From contig NZ_CALHDW010000017.1 in the NCBI RefSeq assembly GCF_938023125.1, positions 186,001 to 250,000 on the forward strand: 64,000 nt of DNA, read 5' to 3'. Of the stretch, positions 15,759 through 23,504 are shown piece after piece. The number at the start of each line of letters is the position of its first letter. Position 1 is the first letter of the stretch. The notes below the pieces were generated by a model that saw only the letters and a program-made list of their open reading frames with translations, had not been told where the DNA came from and did not search any database. A program made the translations under genes and the position numbers. The DNA is from an uncultured Porphyromonas sp. (GTDB taxonomy: Bacteria; Bacteroidota; Bacteroidia; Bacteroidales; Porphyromonadaceae).

Positions 15759-16381
15759 GCGTCTTGCTCCTCAACGATACAAGTGAGGCCATAAATGGCA
15801 GCAGCTGCCGACCGCAAGATCCCTAGCTGCCCCTGCCGTATGCGGCACTCCAAAAGGCTTTCGCCCTGAGCAAACCCCTGCTCTAGGATCTCGGCGCCCA
15901 TGGTTTTGATAAGGCGCATCACGGTGCCGGTCAGATAGGGAGCAAAGCGGAGCGTAAAAGGGCTCAAGAGAATCACCTCCCGACGAGGAGCCTCCATAAG
16001 CACCAGGCGAGCACTCTCTTTATAAGCATCTATAAGCCCACCCGTTCCAAGCTTTACCCCACCAAAGTAACGCACCACAGCCACCAGTACATCGCTTACG
16101 TTCTGAGCCAAGATCTGCCCATAGATGGGGCGACCTGCTGTGCCGGACGGCTCCCCATCGTCGTTCATTCTACTCTCCTCTCGCAGAACCCCCACAGCAT
16201 AAGCCCAGCAAACGTGCGTAGCATTATAGTACTCTTTGCGCAGAGAGGCTACAAGCTCCAAAGCCTCCTCTACCGATTGAATAGGATAGGCATGGGCTAT
16301 AAATCGGCTTCTCTGTATGGAGTACTCTACTTGGTTTTGCTCTGCAAGAGTCTCGTAACGATCTTGTCTTTCCTGCTCCAT
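15755..16381 (-). CDS. yigZ: YigZ/IMPACT-family protein
   Basis: A 208-residue protein of the UPF0029/IMPACT family. The N-terminal domain has the signature DGEPSGTAGRPI followed by VRYFGGVKLGTGGLIDAY (about residues 75-120), and a short C-terminal domain of ferredoxin-like size follows. The family is linked to translation and stress control in eukaryotes; the bacterial role is not settled. It begins just after the hairpin downstream of tRNA-His, so it is probably read together with that tRNA, and it overlaps the transporter gene. Confidence 0.88.
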   Translation of the reverse strand: MEQERQDRYETLAEQNQVEYSIQRSRFIAHAYPIQSVEEALELVASLRKEYYNATHVCWAYAVGVLREESRMNDDGEPSGTAGRPIYGQILAQNVSDVLVAVVRYFGGVKLGTGGLIDAYKESARLVLMEAPRREVILLSPFTLRFAPYLTGTVMRLIKTMGAEILEQGFAQGESLLECRIRQGQLGILRSAAAAIYGLTCIVEEQDA

Positions 16382-16396
16382 TGTGGTAAAACAGCA

Positions 16397-16434
16397 AGAG
16401 CCGGAATGAGGATATTAGGCCCTATTCCGACTCT
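16397..16434 (-). terminator. Hairpin between tRNA-His and yigZ
   Basis: AGAGTCGGAAT (16434-16424) pairs with ATTCCGGCTCT (16407-16397) with one wobble, followed on the minus strand by TGCTGTTTTACC and then the yigZ start codon. It is placed to end or trim the tRNA transcript; some readthrough would be needed to express yigZ. Confidence 0.65.
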
Positions 16435-16448
16435 TTCTTCTTCTTTTA

Positions 16449-16525
16449 TGGGGTGGACGATGGGACTCGAACCCACGACAACCGGAACCACAATCCGGGG
16501 CTCTACCAGCTGAGCTACGACCACC
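16449..16525 (-). tRNA. tRNA-His (anticodon GTG)
   Basis: A full cloverleaf with the extra G at position -1 typical of tRNA-His, D-arm GCTC/GAGC, anticodon loop TTGTGGT, T-loop TTCGAGT, discriminator C73 and encoded CCA. The acceptor stem (GTGGTCG with CGTCCAC) shows a U5-U68 mismatch, which is unusual. A hairpin terminator and yigZ follow downstream. Confidence 0.95.
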
Positions 16526-16581
16526 ATACTAAACCAACCTCGCTGAGGGCTTTTTATATGCACCTCTCGTAATTGGTGCTG

Positions 16582-16611
16582 CAAAGGTACAAATAGTTTT
16601 GATATACACAA
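16582..16611 (-). promoter_or_regulatory. Promoter of tRNA-His
   Basis: On the minus strand TTG (16611-16609), 19 bases, then TACCTTTG (16589-16582), matching the Bacteroidetes -33/-7 pattern. The spacer contains CAAAACTATT, which is also in the tRNA-Phe promoter. Confidence 0.8.
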
Positions 16612-16711
16612 GAATTCCGCCCTATTTTCTTGACATATCCCTCAAGAATAAGGGATATATAAGAGGAGAACTCCTGCCGCAGAGACCCTCAACACTCCTT
16701 CTTTTCTCTCG

Positions 16712-17902
16712 CTACTGCAGCTTCACCCAATAGTTATGCGCAGTGCCACGCGGCTGCAAAGAGGGATGTAAGATGTATACAAGGTCCTGCAAAATAAGAT
16801 CGGGGTGATACCATCCTTGCTCCCAATACTGGTTACCGCCCTGGATGTCTACCAATCTTGCATTGAGATACACCTGACCATTACGGAAAGCCTTAATGCT
16901 CCGAACCTCGGGATCGACCTCCCCAAATTGCTCCAGACTCTGTATCCCCGGTATTTCCCACGAGAGCCAGTACTCAGCATCCCGATAGCGACGAAGCAAC
17001 TCCTGCGAGCTCAGCGTAAATCCCACAATAGAGCCTTTGAGGGTAGAAAATGTGCTATTGGCATCATGCAAAAGATGGTCTGCATAACCGGCCGGGGTGG
17101 GTATCTTCCAACCATCCTCGCCCCTTTGAGCAAAAACGACCTGGGGGCGTTCCGGACGACTTTTGGCGATAAGGCGTAGCATCTCGTAGCGCGAAGCCCT
17201 AAACGTAAATAGGCTATCTGCCGTCCTCCCCTTGCCCATCAGCAGGCCAATAAACTTGAGCCACTCGGCACGTCCTAGGGGCGTTCTCTCATAGATGTCG
17301 TACGAGATCACCACTCTACTAGCGAACTCTGCCGGGGGAATTGTCGATCTGGAGTTCCCCGGGAGGGGGCTCCAGAGAATAATATCGGGGTCGAGTTCTT
17401 TTATTTTTCTTGCATTGATATTCTTTCCACGCCCTAGTGTATCGAGCGTGCGTGCCTTGAGACGTTCATTCAATTCACTATCATAGAGACGAGTTACGCT
17501 CTCTACCCCCACAATTGAGGCTTGCTGATTGAGCGCCTCTAATGCACCAATGCCAGAGAGCCCTAGGCACACCACACTGCGCACCGGTATGGGAATCACT
17601 CGTTCGTTGGAACGGTGCGTAACGTTTCCCACATCCTGGCGAGGTACCAATAGATAGACAGCTACAGTATCTTGAGGCTCCATAGGATCGAGTATCACAA
17701 CCCGATGCTGAGCCTCCGGCAAGTGAGTTATGGAGAGACTCTGCGAAAAGATAATGGAGAAGTCGGTAGACTCCAAGTCGGGATAAGGGTCTTGTGAGTG
17801 CGGACGACTGCTCGTAAAGCCCAGGTAGCCTGCAAGGAGTACCAACAAGGCTAGGAGGGAATAACGGGCCCCCTTAGGGAGGTAATAAAAGAACCTTATC
17901 AT
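16712..17902 (-). CDS. Iron/cobalamin-type ABC substrate-binding protein
   Basis: A 396-residue protein of the class III periplasmic binding family (BtuF/FhuD type), which captures iron chelates, heme or cobalamin for an ABC importer. An N-terminal hydrophobic anchor (about 13-30) has no lipobox. The two lobes are visible as SVVCLGLSGIGALEALNQQASIVGV (lobe start, about 108-132), ARKIKELDPDIILWS and a C-terminal KAFRNGQVYLNARL. No permease or ATPase gene is next to it. It follows mltD after 21 bp and may be part of the parA-parB operon. The substrate is unknown. Confidence 0.72.
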   Translation of the reverse strand: MIRFFYYLPKGARYSLLALLVLLAGYLGFTSSRPHSQDPYPDLESTDFSIIFSQSLSITHLPEAQHRVVILDPMEPQDTVAVYLLVPRQDVGNVTHRSNERVIPIPVRSVVCLGLSGIGALEALNQQASIVGVESVTRLYDSELNERLKARTLDTLGRGKNINARKIKELDPDIILWSPLPGNSRSTIPPAEFASRVVISYDIYERTPLGRAEWLKFIGLLMGKGRTADSLFTFRASRYEMLRLIAKSRPERPQVVFAQRGEDGWKIPTPAGYADHLLHDANSTFSTLKGSIVGFTLSSQELLRRYRDAEYWLSWEIPGIQSLEQFGEVDPEVRSIKAFRNGQVYLNARLVDIQGGNQYWEQGWYHPDLILQDLVYILHPSLQPRGTAHNYWVKLQ

Positions 17903-17923
17903 GGGTCAAACAGCAAAATGGGC

Positions 17924-19333
17924 CTAACGACGGCGACGACGTGACTTTTTTTTCGATTTGCTCGTAGCCTTTGTTTTTGTCACTTTGGAGCTACCACCCT
18001 TGAGCGGGATGGTGAGTTTCTTTCCCGGCACCAGCTTATATTGGGTACTTTTGATACTATTCGCCTTCATGAGCTGATCCATGGTAATACCATGCTTTTT
18101 AGCAATGCCGGCTAAGGTATCCCCCTTACGTATCGTGTAAGTGGATGTCTTTGCCGATGGCGCAATAGGCTCGGCGGACTCCAATGTTTCCTCTTCAGTA
18201 CTCTCACCTTCGACTGCCGAGAGCTCAGAGGCTGCCACTGTCATCTTGCCAAGACGTACCTTCTCCACATTCTCGTATAGCTCCTCTAAGCGTCTATCCA
18301 ATCGGTTAATTGCCTTCATGGGCAAGCGTATGACACAAGGGGAGATATGCCCCGGAACGGTGCCCTGCTTATACTGAGGATTGAGGAGTTGGAAAAGACT
18401 TTGAGAGACTCCGGCCGCCTCAGACAATTCACGAATAGAGAGAGAATGATGAATAATCAGCGTATCGGTAGCCAAGGGAAGCGATACATTCTTGGGACAA
18501 ATCTGGTGATCTACATGATAGTGCATGGCATAGAATGCCCCAATAAAGAGGGGTACATATCCTTGCGTCTCACGGGGAAGAAAGGGATAAACGCTCCAGT
18601 AGTCGGTACGCCCTCCGGCTCGGTACACCGCTCTATTGAGGTTACCTAATCCACAATTGTAGGCTGCCAGAGCCATAAACCAATCGTGATAGACTTGGTA
18701 TAAGTCGCGCAAGTATCGGGCGGCAGCATCTGTACTCTTCTCGAGATCGAGCCGCTCGTCCACGAGCGAATTAATGGTTAAGCCATAGGCTTTGGCCGTA
18801 GGAGCCATAAATTGCCACAGACCGGCGGCTCCGGCTGGGGATACGGCGGTGGGGTTCATCCCCGACTCTACAATAATAAGATACTTGAGCTCTAGAGGGA
18901 GTTTGTACTTATCGAGGATCGCCTCTATAGTCGGGAAGTAATAGTCGCCCAAGCTAAGCATGGCAGAGATGAGCGTTTTTTTGCGAGTCAAAAAGATCTC
19001 TATACCATTTCGCACTTTCTCGTTTAGCGGAATATTCATCGCTGTAGGGAGGCGGAATATTCGATCACGATAGAGCATTTCGGAAGTGATTTGAGGAGTG
19101 TTGCGCCGGTAAGATCCGCAGGTTGTATCATCAGGGAGATTGGTGCTGTAACCTTGATTCCATTTGGCAATGAGGGCATCGGCATCTGCCTCAAGGCTGG
19201 GAGGGGTAACGATCTCACTAGAGTGGGTCAGCACTTTGCGTTGCTGAGCAGCGAGACCTAGCGTACTAAGTATGCCTATAAAATAGGCAATAAGGATGAG
19301 GCCATAGGCATGGCAAGATTCTTTATAAGCCAT
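17924..19333 (-). CDS. mltD: Membrane-bound lytic transglycosylase D with LysM
   Basis: A 469-residue murein hydrolase that cuts peptidoglycan glycan strands to anhydro ends. After an N-terminal hydrophobic segment (about 10-26) comes the transglycosylase domain (about 140-260) with the catalytic Glu in VESGMNP and the conserved AAGLWQFM. One LysM domain (about 396-443, YTIRKGDTLAGIAKKHG) binds peptidoglycan, and a very basic tail (KSKKKSRRRRR) ends the protein. It overlaps the DUF5683 gene by one base, in the parA-parB group, which is the order seen in many Bacteroidetes. Confidence 0.9.
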   Translation of the reverse strand: MAYKESCHAYGLILIAYFIGILSTLGLAAQQRKVLTHSSEIVTPPSLEADADALIAKWNQGYSTNLPDDTTCGSYRRNTPQITSEMLYRDRIFRLPTAMNIPLNEKVRNGIEIFLTRKKTLISAMLSLGDYYFPTIEAILDKYKLPLELKYLIIVESGMNPTAVSPAGAAGLWQFMAPTAKAYGLTINSLVDERLDLEKSTDAAARYLRDLYQVYHDWFMALAAYNCGLGNLNRAVYRAGGRTDYWSVYPFLPRETQGYVPLFIGAFYAMHYHVDHQICPKNVSLPLATDTLIIHHSLSIRELSEAAGVSQSLFQLLNPQYKQGTVPGHISPCVIRLPMKAINRLDRRLEELYENVEKVRLGKMTVAASELSAVEGESTEEETLESAEPIAPSAKTSTYTIRKGDTLAGIAKKHGITMDQLMKANSIKSTQYKLVPGKKLTIPLKGGSSKVTKTKATSKSKKKSRRRRR

Positions 19334-20163
19334 TAGAACAATAATCTATAGGAAAGCCCCGGAGCCACACTAGGCGAGGGCGAGATAGGATTCCCCGGCT
19401 GAGCAATCAACGACGGGGCAAGAGACATCGAGAGATCAGGGGACACATCGAAAAGAAATAACTCGGCATCCACATAGGCATCCACGATGGAGAGAAGATA
19501 CACGACTGCCGACACAATAATACTTAGGTCACGGTTGCGCCGGTATAGGTCGGTACCTTTTTTGAGACGGCTCTGTATATTACCATCTCCCACATAATCT
19601 GCGGGGTTTCCTCCACTTGGGACAAACCCCTTCCACGAGTCCTTATCGAGCGGATTCTCGTTCATAAAATCTACATACGCCGTGTGATACTCGTTATACA
19701 GACGTGCATTCCACGATACAGCATAGGTACAAGCGGTAGCTGCAGCAAGCACCAGGGGGATCTTCCAATACTTACGGTTGTAAAACTGCCCCCCGCCGGG
19801 GATGATGGCACAGAGCAGGGCAACGGTTGAATTGGGCGTAAAGTGACTGCTTGTAGCAAGGAAGTTGCGACGGAGAGGCGCCTCCGGAGTAGGGAGCATC
19901 TGCAGCGTGTCTGATAAAGAGGTAGAGGCGGGAAACTCTGCGATTTGGGTAACAACGGAGTCGCCTTGTAGCGTATCGACTTGGAGTTGCGGGAGGGCCA
20001 GATCGTCTAAGGTGTAGGCAGGTCTGTGGGCAAAAGCATCTCTGTGGGGGAAAACGAGAAGCCCAATGAGCAACAGACAGCACCCCACCAAGCGGCCAAG
20101 GTACAGGTGCCACTCGGGAGCCCCATGGGCAAAAAGACGAACCAGAGATGTCGCAACTCGCAT
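19333..20163 (-). CDS. DUF5683 membrane protein
   Basis: A 276-residue Bacteroidetes protein. An N-terminal hydrophobic stretch (about 22-42) may be a signal or anchor. The conserved part of the family is the membrane region STVALLCAIIPGGGQFYNRKYWKIPLVLAAATAC (about 112-146; the motif PGGGQFYNRKYWK is typical), with another helix near 216-231. Function unknown; it sits between parB and mltD, so a link to the envelope or to cell-cycle timing is possible but inferred. Confidence 0.8.
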   Translation of the reverse strand: MRVATSLVRLFAHGAPEWHLYLGRLVGCCLLLIGLLVFPHRDAFAHRPAYTLDDLALPQLQVDTLQGDSVVTQIAEFPASTSLSDTLQMLPTPEAPLRRNFLATSSHFTPNSTVALLCAIIPGGGQFYNRKYWKIPLVLAAATACTYAVSWNARLYNEYHTAYVDFMNENPLDKDSWKGFVPSGGNPADYVGDGNIQSRLKKGTDLYRRNRDLSIIVSAVVYLLSIVDAYVDAELFLFDVSPDLSMSLAPSLIAQPGNPISPSPSVAPGLSYRLLF

Positions 20164-20170
20164 AGGATAT

Positions 20171-21025
20171 CTACTTACGTTGTTCCTCTAGTCGCTCTAT
20201 AATGTGAGCGAGTTCTGCCTCATTGGCAAATTCGATGGTGAGCTTGCCCTTACCCGACTTATTGCCCGTGATCTTTACTTTACTACCAAAGAACTTCGAT
20301 AGCTGTGTATTGAGAACGGAAAAGTCCGGTAGCGGTTCGCGCCCCGTACGTACAAGCTCCGACTCTCGCATCATACGCTTAATCAAATACTCAATCTGGC
20401 GTACCGATAGATTTTTTTTGATGGTGGTAGCGTATACCGATAGCTGATCCTCCAGGCGAGGGAGAGCCAATATGGCACGGGCATGCCCCATATCAATTTT
20501 CTTCTCTGTCAGCCCCAATTGGATCTCGGCAGGGAGCCTCAGGAGACGAAGATAATTACTGATAGAAGAGCGTGTCTTGCCCACGCGCTTGGCAAGATCT
20601 TCCTGCTTCATATCGGAGTTTTGGAGCAAACGATGGTAGGCAAGGGCTATCTCAATGGCGTTGAGATCCTCACGTTGGATATTCTCGATGAGTGCCATTT
20701 CCATAATTTGCTCATCGTCTGCCGTTTTGATGTAGGCGGGGATAGTGGACAGACCTGCCCGCTTGCAAGCTCGCCAACGCCGCTCCCCGGATATAATCAA
20801 ATAGGTACCATCTTGGAGCTGCTTAAGCGTAATAGGCTGCACCAACCCGATGGAGTGAATAGAGAGAGCAAGCTCCGCCAAACTCTCTTCGTCGAAGACT
20901 TGTCTGGGCTGATCGGGGTTGGGTTGTATGCTATCTATATTAACTTCGTTGATGCTAGAGGTACCCGAAGCCTCTCCAAGTAGGTTGTCGAGCCCCCGTC
21001 CAAGAGGTCTATTTTCTCTTTTCAT
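20171..21025 (-). CDS. parB: Chromosome partition protein ParB
   Basis: A 284-residue ParB/Spo0J protein that binds centromere-like parS sites and spreads by a CTP-dependent clamp. The N-terminal ParB domain (about 23-112) has the CTP-binding signature GERRWRA (about 81-87). The DNA-binding helix-turn-helix (about 136-160, QEDLAKRVGKTRSSISNYLRLL) follows, and the C-terminus (about 240-284) dimerises. The parA gene is 24 bp upstream. No clear parS sequence was seen in the neighbourhood. Confidence 0.95.
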   Translation of the reverse strand: MKRENRPLGRGLDNLLGEASGTSSINEVNIDSIQPNPDQPRQVFDEESLAELALSIHSIGLVQPITLKQLQDGTYLIISGERRWRACKRAGLSTIPAYIKTADDEQIMEMALIENIQREDLNAIEIALAYHRLLQNSDMKQEDLAKRVGKTRSSISNYLRLLRLPAEIQLGLTEKKIDMGHARAILALPRLEDQLSVYATTIKKNLSVRQIEYLIKRMMRESELVRTGREPLPDFSVLNTQLSKFFGSKVKITGNKSGKGKLTIEFANEAELAHIIERLEEQRK

Positions 21026-21049
21026 AGTAATTGATCGTTTTACAGAAGA

Positions 21050-21826
21050 CTATTTGCGTCGCTTGGGATTCCGGCGGATTAGCTCCTCGGCAAGCTGCAA
21101 GTGATTCACAGCCCCCTTGCTTTCGATATCGTAAAGGATCACGGGCACTCCGTGGCTGGGGGCTTCGCTAAGCTTTACATTGCGGTTAATTACGGTCTCG
21201 AAGACCATATCCCCAAAGTGCTGCTTCACGTCGTTATAAATCTGATTGGCAAGGCGAAGACGACTATCGTACATCGTCATCAAAAACCCTTCGATGGCCA
21301 ATTCCGGATTAAGTTTGCTCTTAATAATACGTATGGTCGATAGCAACTTACTGATCCCCTCAAGCGCAAAATACTCGCACTGCACCGGTATAATTACCGA
21401 GTGGGCTGCCACGAGAGAATTCACCGTAATAAGCCCAAGAGAGGGAGAGCAGTCTATGAGAATGTAATCATATTGATCCACAAGAGGAGTAAGCATCTTG
21501 CGCATTACAGACTCTCTCTGAGCAAACTCTAGCATCTCTATCTCGGCTCCCACAAGATCTACATGCGAGGGCAGGATGTCTAGCATCTCTATCCCCGTAG
21601 GGATTATAGCCTCCCGAGGGGAAGCCTCCATCACCAAACACTCATAGATAGTCTTCGCCTGTTGCTCTACAGCCACGCCCAGCCCCGAAGTCGCATTCGC
21701 CTGGGGGTCGGCATCCACTACAAGCACTTTCTGCTCAAGGGTAGCCAGAGAGGCTGCAAGATTGATGGTTGTTGTAGTCTTGCCTACCCCCCCTTTTTGA
21801 TTTGCCAGTGCAATGATCTTTCCCAT
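21050..21826 (-). CDS. parA: Chromosome partition ATPase ParA
   Basis: A 258-residue ParA/Soj ATPase that works with ParB to separate chromosome origins. The deviant Walker A motif KGGVGKTTTTINLA lies at about residues 10-23, the switch segment VDADPQANATSG at 37-48 and the Walker B-like IDCSPSLG at 123-130. It is the first gene of the operon with parB, DUF5683 and mltD. A TAGTTTTG box lies about 25 bp upstream of the start and may be its -7 element. Confidence 0.95.
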   Translation of the reverse strand: MGKIIALANQKGGVGKTTTTINLAASLATLEQKVLVVDADPQANATSGLGVAVEQQAKTIYECLVMEASPREAIIPTGIEMLDILPSHVDLVGAEIEMLEFAQRESVMRKMLTPLVDQYDYILIDCSPSLGLITVNSLVAAHSVIIPVQCEYFALEGISKLLSTIRIIKSKLNPELAIEGFLMTMYDSRLRLANQIYNDVKQHFGDMVFETVINRNVKLSEAPSHGVPVILYDIESKGAVNHLQLAEELIRRNPKRRK

Positions 21827-21848
21827 AGTTTTCTATCTTTTACAAGGG

Positions 21849-21856
21849 CAAAACTA
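21849..21856 (-). promoter_or_regulatory. Possible parA -7 box
   Basis: TAGTTTTG on the minus strand fits TAnnTTTG and lies 22 bp upstream of the parA start. No convincing -33 TTG is seen at the usual distance. Confidence 0.4.
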
Positions 21857-22049
21857 CGAATAAAAAGCGAGTCGGCTGCTTAATTGTTGACAACTTTCCT
21901 CTGCAAAGAGAGCCCTATAGCCCCTATTTCGTCCGCCTTTTCTACTCTCTCTCAAACCATTACCATCGGTAATTTCGGGTTTGTCTCGGGGAAGGAGCCT
22001 TGGGAGAACGAGGAGCAAAAAATCCCGGTAGGGATGGGGGGATAGTAGA

Positions 22050-23387
22050 TCAAGCGAAGGGGAGATTCATCCCCGTAATCTTACGGTAAAGATCTAAGGC
22101 ATAGAGGTCCGTCATACCCGACACGTAGTCTAGGGTACATTGGATTTTACCATAGATTGTCTTCTCGTGTACGTTGTATTGACTGCTTACGCGGTTGAGA
22201 AAAGTTCTCGAATAGGCATTATCGGGATGCATCAAGGCGTGCATCATCCTCTCTATAATCTCGGAAAAAACACGATGACCGGCCAGCTCTACATCCACCA
22301 CATCTTGCGCCGTATAGATATGTTTGTAGGCATACCGACTGGCCGCCTTATAGGCTTCGGCCTCGGGGATGGCAGCCACTAAAGAACCTCGAAACGTCCC
22401 AGCCATAATCTCGGGTTCGTGCTCCAAAAAGGACTTTCCACAAGCCTCGGTCAGGTGATTGATGACCCTAGAGCGGAGGTAAGCCACACGCTCGTTACGA
22501 TCTTCGATGGACTTCAAAACCTCTTGCGAGGTAGCCTGTTCCTCGTCATCCAAGAAGGACATAAAGAGCTCAGAAACCTCGTCAGACGAAATGATCCGTA
22601 GCTTGTAGGCATCCTCCAAGTCCATTATTTGGTAACAAATATCGTCGGCAGCCTCCACCAAGAAGACCAGAGGATAACGGGCATAAACATCGGGCGACTC
22701 CTGCAAGCGAAGGATGCCTAAGTGCTGAGCAATCTCGGCAAAAGTATCTTCCTCGGTTGCAAAGAATCCAAACTTATTTTTACCTCCTGCCGAGAGCGAC
22801 GAATAGGGATATTTTACGATGGAAGCCAACGTACTATACGTAAGGGCAAAGCCACCGGGGCGCCTCCCCTCAAAGCGGTGAGTAAGCAGACGAAAGGCAT
22901 TGGCGTTCCCCTCGAAGCGGATAAAATCTTCCCATCGTCCCCCTTCTTTGCGCACAGCCTCTTCCCATTCGGCGCCAGCTCCCTCACGGAAAAACGCAGA
23001 GATAGCACGCTCTCCACTATGACCAAAGGGCGGGTTGCCCATATCGTGAGCCAGGCAAGCGGCCGAAACGATGTTGGCAATATCCGAATCGTAAAAAGGC
23101 AACCCCTCGTAACGCTCTCGCAGTCCGCTTGTGACGATATTCCCTAGAGAACGCCCCACACAACTTACCTCTAAGCTGTGCGTTAGTCGGTTGTGCACAA
23201 AGATAGTACCGGGGAGAGGGAATATCTGAGCCTTGTTTTGCAATCGCCGGAAAGGGGCGGAGAAGACCATGCGGTCGTAGTCTCGCTCAAACTCGTTGCG
23301 CACCCGAGAGCGAATGGGCGGAAGCGAAGAGACTTCCCGATCAAGGCGCCTATCGGATAAAAGAGTATGCCAATTCATCTGTTCCAT
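22050..23387 (-). CDS. dgt: dGTP triphosphohydrolase
   Basis: About 445 residues. The HD-domain metal enzyme hydrolyses dGTP to deoxyguanosine and triphosphate and so tunes nucleotide pools. Typical stretches are RLTHSLEVSCVGRSLG (about residues 66-81), AHDMGNPPFGHSGE (His-Asp metal pair and GHSGE, about 111-125) and the late YVSGMTDLYALDLYRK. The ATG at 23387 (MEQMNWHTLL) is chosen because a TACCTTTG box overlaps the earlier ATG at 23399; the transcript would then have a very short leader. Confidence 0.9.
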   Translation of the reverse strand: MEQMNWHTLLSDRRLDREVSSLPPIRSRVRNEFERDYDRMVFSAPFRRLQNKAQIFPLPGTIFVHNRLTHSLEVSCVGRSLGNIVTSGLRERYEGLPFYDSDIANIVSAACLAHDMGNPPFGHSGERAISAFFREGAGAEWEEAVRKEGGRWEDFIRFEGNANAFRLLTHRFEGRRPGGFALTYSTLASIVKYPYSSLSAGGKNKFGFFATEEDTFAEIAQHLGILRLQESPDVYARYPLVFLVEAADDICYQIMDLEDAYKLRIISSDEVSELFMSFLDDEEQATSQEVLKSIEDRNERVAYLRSRVINHLTEACGKSFLEHEPEIMAGTFRGSLVAAIPEAEAYKAASRYAYKHIYTAQDVVDVELAGHRVFSEIIERMMHALMHPDNAYSRTFLNRVSSQYNVHEKTIYGKIQCTLDYVSGMTDLYALDLYRKITGMNLPFA

Positions 23388-23396
23388 AGATAAGAA

Positions 23397-23404
23397 CAAA
23401 GGTA
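23397..23404 (-). promoter_or_regulatory. dgt -7 box
   Basis: TACCTTTG on the minus strand, ending 9 bp before the preferred dgt start, matches the tRNA promoter boxes of this window. The -33 element is not clear. Confidence 0.5.
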
Positions 23405-23424
23405 CTCATTCGAGAGCAAAAAAA

Positions 23425-23464
23425 GTGCCCTAGCAGAGAGAAAAGGTCTTCTCTGCTAGAGCAC
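23425..23464 (-). terminator. Terminator-like hairpin between dgt and pepO
   Basis: GTGCTCTAGCAGAGA pairs with TCTCTGCTAGGGCAC around a short loop, and the minus strand continues with a run of seven T. It lies upstream of dgt and downstream of nothing read leftwards except pepO's own region, so on the minus strand it would end a transcript coming out of the end of pepO only if that gene lay to its right; because pepO lies to its left and starts at 25547, the hairpin more likely protects the dgt promoter region or ends a leftward pepO message near 23505. It stands 40 bp beyond the pepO stop. Confidence 0.65.
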
Positions 23465-23504
23465 AAAAGGGTTACGGAAGAGAGTGACTCTCTCCTATAC
23501 TATA

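Noticed and set aside
20171..22050. parS site near parA-parB
   Set aside because: CACGTG-containing palindromes of the parS type were not found around the operon; the few CACGTG in the window lie in genes and lack the flanks.
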